Assembly: GCA_002150815.3 (NCBI GenBank)
Contig: NDFF03000075.1
Location: 151,033 to 215,032 of the forward strand
Source: Grammothele lineata
Taxonomy: Eukaryota; Basidiomycota; Agaricomycetes; Polyporales; Polyporaceae
Reading direction: 5' to 3'
Length of the DNA stretch: 64,000 bases
In this document: piece after piece, positions 56,606 to 64,000 of the stretch
Position numbering within the stretch: the first letter of the stretch is position 1
How the letters are laid out: every line of letters begins with the position of its first letter
Translations under genes and position numbers: made by a program
Notes under the pieces: generated by a model
Told to the model about the DNA's origin: nothing
Databases searched by the model: none
Seen by the model: the letters and a program-made list of their open reading frames with translations, nothing else

Positions 56606-59375
56606 TCATAAGTTGGCGCCCCTTATTAAGTCAGCTGCCCTTTCAGCCATCGCGACGATGACAGCACAGGGATGCCCGGAGACCTGGTCTGGGAAGACAG
56701 AGGCGTCCATAACCCGCAGGCCGTCCACGCCGTGAACCCGCAGCTCGCAATCTACAACACTATTTCGGGTACTTGTTCCCATCCTCGCCGTAGAGGTCTG
56801 TGAGCTACTGAGAATGTCGGCAAGAACGGCGTGAACGATGTTGCACTCACCGGGTGCCAAGACGTCCACGCGTTCTTGCGGATGAATGTGCGCATATCTT
56901 CGTCCGAGAACTGGGAGATCCAGGTAAACTAATGCGCCGACGTGAACGTATTACTGCATAGCGAGAATAGCTGACCTTGTCTGGATTGGCATCGCCCGGC
57001 CAAAACGTCCCGTCCCGGGGAACAACTGAGTACTGCAGATCAAGCCAGGTCGAGAGCGGCGGAGTTCTTGCTACTTTTAGGAGCAGCTGAGTTGACTTGA
57101 TTGCCATGTTCCAATCACTCTCCGTAGCCAAGTAGCTAATGGTTGAGAGAGATTGAGGTCAATACGGTGCTTCTGGGGACGGTATAGAGGACTACGTACT
57201 TCGGGTCAATCTCTGGATGGTCGAAAATGCTAGTTGAACGAAGTCTAATGGTACCTGTGCTTTGCGGCTTGAGCAATACACAGCCCTGCGAATCCAGGTG
57301 TAGAATGCTTCAAAAACCGGCTGAGCGAGAAACTGTTCGGACCACGCACAGTGGCGATACCGTATGTTCCTGGCTGAGGCTTTCTCCCGCAGCCGAAGTC
57401 CGTGGCCGATCCGAATACTAACTCTATGTCAGGTGCATGTGGACCGGAGGACATGTCATCCACAGGAAGTCCAGGATTATAAGGCAACCTGGAGGGTTAA
57501 AATGATCAGCAAGCAGGTTTTTTAAATCTAGGAAGTAAATGATTACACCGAGTTGTCCGATCTCACGAACATAGCTGTTGGTACTGGTAGAGATGACAGA
57601 GCACCGGTTCCCCAAATGCGGTACTGCACGAGGTTAAGGAATGATGGTAAAGGCTCGTGGAAGCGGTTGTCCCATGACTTTCCGGGTTTGGTGCGGAAGT
57701 TAATGACGCCAGTGGCGAGATGCTGTAGGGTGTAAACGGGACAGTAGACGTTAGTTATGCCACTGCAAAGTAAACTGGGTAACGTACGTCAAGGAGATGT
57801 TCGCCTACTTCTGGGAGATCGCTGACAACGGGAATATTGAACTTCGAGAGCTGGGATGAGGGGCCGACGCCTGACAATAGTAGTAAATGTGGGGTGCCTA
57901 CGGCGCCCGCACATAGGATAACCTCTTTGCGGGCCCCCACAACATACTTTGGACCAGTCCTCTCCTCAGAAACCAGTAGACCGACGGCTTTCGGTAGGCC
58001 GTATTCGGGATCTTCGACGGAGAATATCACCTTTTCCGTCATTGTGGACACTGCTACCACCAGATTTGTGCGAGCTAGAACGTCATCCGTGAGGTAAGCC
58101 GACGCAGTGGAGTTTCCTAGCGACCGCACAACGAGATTTCAGGTTCACGCTTATTGGGCGAGTGATGAAGGAATAACCGACGTTCGTGCTTCTCGTCGAC
58201 GCAGCCGACAAAGAGGCCAGAGCCCAGAGTTCCTTCGGAGGTGTTGAAACTACTGCGGGAGTCGCGTGAGACCTAACTCGAATAAGCTCTACTCAATCAT
58301 TTGCCCTCACCGCGTTTTGGGTACTCCTATGTTCGCCCCCGCCTCAAGAACTGCATCCTGAATAGGCTACACAAAGAGAAATCAGCTTGATTTACGCCGA
58401 ACTTCTCGAATATCTTGGATACGCACGGCATAGTCCGGTCGACGAGTGACCAATGGGCCGTTCAGTCCGTACTGTGACATATCATTGGCGTGACCCGGAC
58501 CAGGCACATGCCGCTCGGACTTGAGAAAGTACCTGCGGCCCAGAGTCAGTCTCATGGTGATAATCATACTGAATGAATAATGCCGTTTACTGCTTTAGTG
58601 ATGCATAGCCCCAGCCCTCCGCACCAAGCCTCTCCCAAACGTCGAAGTCTGATGGAGGGGCAAGCCCCGTCAGTCAAAGCGAATGCATTGCTGTGTCGAG
58701 GCTGTCTATGCTTTACCTGCGGGGTCGCAGTGATGATGGACCATGTGGTTGATTGCGCTATCGTCGCTGTATATTAGGGTTAGGGGAATACGTACAGACA
58801 AAGGCCCTTGCCTCGATCCACCCAAAATCTTGCCTCGTGCCCAATGAATCTGCCGTCCACGAAGCTCTTTCTGAGGACTTCCATGAGAGACGTCAGCTTA
58901 CAGAGATGATGAAACTCCACTGCGGACTCACGTTGTGTAGAAATCCCAGTCGTTGGGCCCATGTCGTAACAACGGTGCAGCCATAGGCGTACTACTCTGA
59001 GCATTGCCTCGATGCCTATTGACGAACATGAAGCCCCACAGAAAGGTATATCCTGCAAAGACCCACCCTGAGCCTGCCTCTATGAGAAGCACGGAAACCC
59101 TGGGATCTTCCGAGAGCCGTGAGGCTAGCACGCAACCAGCAGTTCCTATCTCTCTCACGTGATTAGAGTTTGAGAGGCAAAAGTAGCTATGAGAGAGGCA
59201 CACCGCCGCCGACAATAACATAGTCAAACGATTGGACATCGTTTCGAAGAGCGTCCTCGGCGAAAGACTTGATATGTCCACGAAGCGCATCCGCGGCTGC
59301 GTCATCCGAGTCGACTAGAGTTCCGAATCCGTCCGGATCGTCTACGAATTGAGGTGTTGATTGCGATATCCCCAT
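56606..59375 (-). CDS. GMC oxidoreductase (FAD-dependent, alcohol-oxidase-like)
   Basis: Starts [20 protein letters not shown] at 59375. The FAD Rossmann motif is FDYVIVGGG, then [20 protein letters not shown] and IEAGS, split by an intron. Later exons give [18 protein letters not shown], then [37 protein letters not shown] and [20 protein letters not shown], the second GMC signature. The C-terminus has WTSWHP and, before the stop, [20 protein letters not shown], supplying the two active-site His. No signal peptide is seen, so it may be intracellular, unlike secreted aryl-alcohol oxidases. Family knowledge: oxidises an alcohol or sugar with reduction of O2 or another acceptor; substrate cannot be told. 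Many short introns, about ten. The residues before TARMG (SSQTS) differ from the common WHPVGTARMG, so that splice site is uncertain. Confidence 0.88.
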
Positions 59376-60860
59376 GGTCTAGCGTGTGTCCTGGACGGAG
59401 GCTTCGAGTAGCTTGCAGGGCTGGTGGACAAGGATAAGGGCGGCATCTACTTGAGAGGCACCCCCGTCGAATTTATCCCGGCGACATAGTTCAAGATCGG
59501 AAGCACTTACAGAGGGCGGTGTACTTGATATAGTAACAATTCAGTAAATTTCGCTCAAACAGCACGAAGTATACTTGACCGCAGAAGGGAAAGCTGGTCT
59601 AATCAATGATTCGAAACTTGTTCGAAACTGTACGAAAGGGGCATAGGAAGACGGCCATAGTGTGGCCGGCCCATCGATGCGAGAAGGAGCCAAGATGGAG
59701 GCTAGTCTGAGAAATCAGTCGAACTGAGCTTTGCGCGGACGCAGTAGATTATGATCATGGAGTACGGAGAAGAGAAGGGGAAGCCCAACCGCGCCACAGA
59801 GCAGCACGGAGCACGTTGTGCGTCTACCATACCGTTTCCGGGGGAGAAGAACTTCCGGCTACACCAGCCTCGCTTCGGGTGATCTGGATATCGGAGGGAA
59901 AGTTGATACAGTGCATGCGATATTTGGGTGAGCTCCAAGGTTTGCGGTTAAATCAAGCGAAGGTCGATGTGCACGCAAAGTTCGAGGTCGTTTCGGCGAA
60001 GAAGCGGGCTGCGGCTTATGATGGCGTCGATAGAACGCAAGGCAGTAGCGGCAAGAAACATGAATCATCGGCGATGACTATGAAGGCTGTGAAAATGCGT
60101 TTGAGTAGGGGCTGTGGTCAAAAGCCGCAGCTCATGGAAAGATTCCAGAAGCACTCCATCCCGCCTTGAAAATGAAATTGGCCACAACCACAGACATGCC
60201 ACTTACGACCTCAGGTTGCCAGTTAGTGTACGACGCGCTGCTTTGCTCCTATCGTTTGTGAGAGCCTAACCTTAGAGTAGACGAAGAAGGTTGTATATTG
60301 CAGATGAAGGGACCTCGAATCGGGGAAAGACAGCCTCGTATCAGGCTTCGAGAATTGCAACTCGCGGCAATACAGCGTTCGGCGCACAAGACACGGTGAA
60401 CTAGTGGATAGAATAGCTGAAAAGGTGTCACTCGCTCGCGTCCTTTTTAATGGGGTTTCCCCACGATTGCGCTGCAAAGAAACATGATTCCAAGCCTTAC
60501 TGCGGTGTCCAGAAATACTCAGAAAATGTCTACCACTGCCCGCCGAGGAGAAATCGCGGCGATGACCTTTCCCTCGTAGTCAAGCAGATCGCCTCCCACA
60601 GTCGCCACGAGATCCTGCTCCTTTGCCACTCACTGGCCATTAGGTACCCCGGTACTACCATTCATGTTGGCTGCCCAGATAGCCTAGTTTACCATTCAGA
60701 TTTCTTCGCGCGAATATATTGTGTTTCCCAGTAGCACCATCTGAGTGAACACATTTAGCTAGTCAAGGCTTCCATTCACTCGAATGTGCTCGGGGGGGTA
60801 GGGGATGGCTTACCTAGGGGCATTCCGGGGAGATATTGTAGGGAGAGTATTTTGATAGTA
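59376..60860. other. Intergenic region leading into the repeat end
   Basis: About 1.5 kb. Short frames on both strands, including a 94-codon frame at 60450-60734 with an ATG but no recognisable content. No gene supported. Confidence 0.45.
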
Positions 60861-60864
60861 ACGG

Positions 60865-61625
60865 GGGCCCATTCGGGTGAACTAGGTGTAGTTCACTAAG
60901 CTTCCATTCGGGTGAATTATGCCTGTAGAGACACCTCGGACATATTTTGCCCTTTAATATAGCTGATGGAAGGCTACTCGGGCAAGTTTTGCTATTCAAT
61001 GTGATTGGTAGGAGGCTACTCGGGCAAATCTTACCCTTTAATGTGGCTAGTTGGAGGCCACTCGGGCAAGTTCTATTATTGAATATAGTGGGCAGGAGGG
61101 TACTCGGGCAAGTCTGACTATTCAATATAGGTGGTGGGGGGTACTCGGGTAAGTCTTACCCTTCAATGTGGCCAATTAGGGGCTGCTCGGGCAAATTGTG
61201 CTAACTCATATAGCTGGTGGGGGGGCCTGCTCGGGCAAATTCTGCCCTTCAATATGACTAGTGGGGGTCCACTTAGGCAAATTCTACTATTCAGTATGGT
61301 TGATGGGGGCCCATTCGGGCAAGTCCTACTATTTAATATAATGGGTAGAAGGCTACTCGGGCAAGTCTCACCCTTCAATGTGGCTAGTTGTAGGCTACTC
61401 AGGCAAGTTCTATTATTGAATATGGCTAGTAAAAAGCCCTTCGGGCAAGTTTTACTATTTCATATAGGTGGTGGGGGGTACTCGGGCAAGTCTTACCCTT
61501 CTATGTGGCTAGTAGGAGGTCACTCGGGCAAATTCTACCCTTCAATGTGGCTAATAGGGGCTACTCGGGTAAATCATATATTACCTTCAGAGGGCTCCTC
61601 AGGCAAATTCCTTCTTCTAAACATG
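60865..61625. repeat. 42-bp tandem repeat array (minisatellite)
   Basis: About 17 imperfect units spaced 42 bp apart (41-42 bp between successive anchors at about 60974, 61016, 61058, 61100, 61141 and 61183). The most constant piece is CTACTCGGGCAAGT; the rest alternates between two or three versions, with one ending CCCTTCAATGTGGCTAGT. The period is a multiple of three, so a repetitive open frame runs through both strands, but no start or protein family supports translation. Units at the two ends are more diverged. Confidence 0.85.
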
Positions 61626-61649
61626 GCTGCTAGTAAACATTCTTAGACA

Positions 61650-62110
61650 TTTGCTGCATACAGCATAGTTGGGCAGTCCTTAAAGCCACCTTCTTGTTTG
61701 CCTTAAGATATATTCTAACGTCTTATATAAATAAATCTGCTTCAAAATGTGAATCCCCAATAGAAAGAGGTTTCTTCTATGCACTGTTGAGTATTTCGGA
61801 GAAGTCTACAGATTGCATGTATGATGTGAAATCAAAAGTTGTGAAATCTCCTACCTTTACGTAACCCAAACTTAATGATTGTAATTTGCTTAAAATTAGT
61901 AATCTTTATATCCATTCTATCCATTAAAAAACTTCATAGATTACATGGTATAGTCAACTGTTAACCGAGACTCTCGATAAACTTGCATAGCAAACCATAA
62001 TATACTAAACCAGCTTCCATTTCAATACTCCTTTCACACTTGCAAAGTATAACAAGGGGGGTCACACCATATACTCATATAACTTGGTTCCATCCTGCAT
62101 CCATTTATGC
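61650..62110. other. AT-rich sequence, no gene
   Basis: Composition shifts here to clearly AT-rich, unlike the gene-bearing part of the window. No coding or structural RNA signal seen. Confidence 0.5.
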
Positions 62111-62119
62111 AAATGACTG

Positions 62120-62320
62120 AGTTTCATGGTCAATAGTTGAGCTTTACAGTAATGCTGTTCGTGTGAACCATTCAGCTTCACGCTACTTCCATTCGAGTGA
62201 ATAGCTTCGCTTCATGAAACTACCATTCACACCAATATCTCAGTTTTACAGAGTTACTGTTTGCACGAATATCTCAGCTTTACGGGGCTACCGTTCACAC
62301 GAATAGTACTGACCTCCCTG
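62120..62320. repeat. Short tandem repeats related to ATTCACACGAATA
   Basis: Four or five imperfect units of about 40 bp, each with a CATTCRNNYGAATA-like core followed by a CTTCA or CTCAGCTTTAC segment. The core is itself nearly palindromic. Similar ATTCGGGTGAA pieces lie at the left edge of the 42-bp array, hinting at common origin. Confidence 0.55.
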
Positions 62321-62399
62321 AAATATTGAATGGCATGAGTGCACTTAGAAAAGTGATACAGTTTATATAGCAAATGACTTTTCTAATGATGAATTTTCC

Positions 62400-62690
62400 A
62401 CAAATCAACCTATCTAAAGCAACCTCGCTAAACAGTGACCTACTTGAAGGGCAACCTCCCCGAAAAATGTCCTTTAAGCAACCTCCCCGAAAATTTAATT
62501 GATATAAGTGTGTTTAGAAAAGCAATACACTTCAAAAGGTTCTGTGGTGATCAACCTCTCTGAAAGTAACTTCCCCAAAACTCAACCTTTTTAAAATGAC
62601 CTCACCAAAAAGCAACTTCCCCGAAGTCAACTTCTCCAAAGTCAACCTCCCCGAAGCCTACTTCCCCGAAGCTAATCTCCCCGAAAAATT
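62400..62690. repeat. Clustered CAACCTCCCCGAA-type short repeats
   Basis: At least 12 copies of a 12-16 bp unit close to CAACCTCCCCGAA with variants (TTCCCCAAA, CTTCCCCGAAG). The part from 62482 on lies inside the left arm of the large inverted repeat, and the same units appear inverted at 63790-63930. Confidence 0.75.
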
Positions 62691-63144
62691 TTTGACACAA
62701 GTATGCTTTAAGAAGTGATACATTTCAATCACTCTACTATGTACCATTTAATGATCCCCTCATCTCTTCTTTCAGCTCATGGTAAAAGGAGCTAGAAGGC
62801 CTAAAAGGTATGTCTGAATAGGACATGAGCCCGCATCAAACTTAAGATAGCTTGTGCAATTTTGATGTCCCCTGCACACAGCTGGATGCATTAAAAAGGT
62901 GTGTTTAAGAGCTTTAAAACGAAATCCCTTACGTCCAAATCCGTCCATGTGTTCTCAAGATGGTTTTTGTGCTCTTTCTGAGCAACACTAAAGAAGTAAG
63001 CATATCTCCGGCAACTATGGACAGATTCTGTCCATCTTTTTTGTGTTTTGTAAGCATTTGTAAGTACTATCAAGGGGTATATGACCGAAGATTTATACTT
63101 TTGATTTGCACCTCCAAGACAGGATATAATCCTTTTTAGTCTCA
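62482..63144 (+). repeat. Left arm of a large inverted repeat
   Basis: This 663-bp segment equals the reverse complement of 63338-64000 in every stretch I compared by eye. Pairs sum to 126482: for example 62482 with 64000 and 63144 with 63338. The outer end is set by the window edge, so the arm may extend further left. The two arms are separated by 193 bp. The arm holds an 84-codon minus-strand frame at 62891-63145. Confidence 0.9.
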
Positions 63145-63337
63145 TTATACAAAGGAGGTTTTTTCAATTATTGTCTGTCTCTCTTCATTCTTTTTGTAGC
63201 TCATAGCAGTCTGATACCTTTTAGAGATATTGATATCCATTCAGTGATCTCCCATGTCATTGCATGCTAACTACACCAGTGTTATGATTATAGCTATACA
63301 AAAGAGATGGCCAAAATTCATTTACAGCTGCTGATTG
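63145..63337. other. Spacer of the large inverted repeat
   Basis: 193 bp of AT-rich unique sequence between the arms. It is not itself palindromic, so the two arms can be told apart. It contains the ATG (63307) that opens the longer right-hand frame. Confidence 0.8.
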
Positions 63338-64000
63338 TGAGACTAAAAAGGATTATATCCTGTCTTGGAGGTGCAAATCAAAAGTATAAATCTTCGGTCA
63401 TATACCCCTTGATAGTACTTACAAATGCTTACAAAACACAAAAAAGATGGACAGAATCTGTCCATAGTTGCCGGAGATATGCTTACTTCTTTAGTGTTGC
63501 TCAGAAAGAGCACAAAAACCATCTTGAGAACACATGGACGGATTTGGACGTAAGGGATTTCGTTTTAAAGCTCTTAAACACACCTTTTTAATGCATCCAG
63601 CTGTGTGCAGGGGACATCAAAATTGCACAAGCTATCTTAAGTTTGATGCGGGCTCATGTCCTATTCAGACATACCTTTTAGGCCTTCTAGCTCCTTTTAC
63701 CATGAGCTGAAAGAAGAGATGAGGGGATCATTAAATGGTACATAGTAGAGTGATTGAAATGTATCACTTCTTAAAGCATACTTGTGTCAAAAATTTTTCG
63801 GGGAGATTAGCTTCGGGGAAGTAGGCTTCGGGGAGGTTGACTTTGGAGAAGTTGACTTCGGGGAAGTTGCTTTTTGGTGAGGTCATTTTAAAAAGGTTGA
63901 GTTTTGGGGAAGTTACTTTCAGAGAGGTTGATCACCACAGAACCTTTTGAAGTGTATTGCTTTTCTAAACACACTTATATCAATTAAATTTTCGGGGAGG
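63338..64000 (-). repeat. Right arm of the large inverted repeat (cut by window end)
   Basis: Reverse complement of 62482-63144 as far as the window reaches. The same frame as in the left arm runs here on the plus strand (63307-63591, 94 codons because it starts in the spacer). The encoded piece shared by both arms contains SCLGGANQKYKSSVIYPLIV and FSVAQKEHKNHLENTWTDLD; family unknown. Confidence 0.9.

Noticed and set aside
60865..61625. CRISPR-like spacing of repeats
   Set aside because: Units are directly adjacent and vary over their whole length, with no unique spacers; the DNA is clearly fungal nuclear.
61131..61646. 171-codon open frame in the minisatellite
   Set aside because: The 42-bp period keeps frames open on both strands, and units vary without preserving the peptide, so openness is no evidence of coding.

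Overview
The window is nuclear DNA from a filamentous basidiomycete, most likely an Agaricomycete. Genes are close together on both strands and mostly carry several short GT-AG introns of about 50-75 bp. The gene set also points there: a DUF6534-type relic, a HAD-type sesquiterpene cyclase, a GMC oxidoreductase, Zn2Cys6 regulators and an F-box protein. Exon structures were built by hand from splice sites, reading-frame continuity and family motifs. Outer coordinates of the well-conserved genes should be close to right; individual splice sites may be off by a few bases.

Layout. 0-20 kb: a large disordered coiled-coil protein (+), Rvs161/Hob3 BAR protein (-), hemerythrin-like HHE protein (-), SDHAF4-like assembly factor (-), a possible gene with no visible start codon (-), a Zn2Cys6/Fungal_trans regulator with at least 11 exons (+), a gene-poor stretch with a decayed DUF6534 membrane-protein gene (-), and an F-box protein (-). 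20-34 kb: a GLTSCR1-domain protein (-), APC8/Cdc23 (-) divergent from ALG14 (+), U2AF small subunit (-), about 3.5 kb with no gene I can support, and a second Zn2Cys6 regulator (-). 34-38.4 kb: mostly unresolved, with conserved-looking minus-strand exons of unknown family. 38.4-46 kb: a degenerate mitochondrial-carrier-fold protein (-) and a Fun30/SMARCAD1 remodeller (+). 46.6-50.7 kb: a HAD/DxDTT terpene cyclase (+) convergent with a DHA2-type MFS transporter (-), a plausible minimal secondary-metabolite pair. 51.4-59.4 kb: TRAPPC1/Bet5 (+), a membrane protein of unknown family (-), the arginine methyltransferase Rmt2 (-) and a GMC oxidoreductase (-). 60.8-64 kb: no recognisable genes; a 42-bp minisatellite, further short repeats, and a large, apparently perfect inverted repeat running off the window end.

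Most intact genes are housekeeping: trafficking (Rvs161, Bet5), N-glycosylation (Alg14), cell cycle (Apc8), splicing (U2AF35), chromatin (Fun30, GLTSCR1 protein), mitochondria (SDHAF4, carrier-like protein) and protein methylation (Rmt2). The accessory content is the terpene cyclase with its transporter, the GMC oxidoreductase, the DUF6534 relic and the repeat-rich right end.
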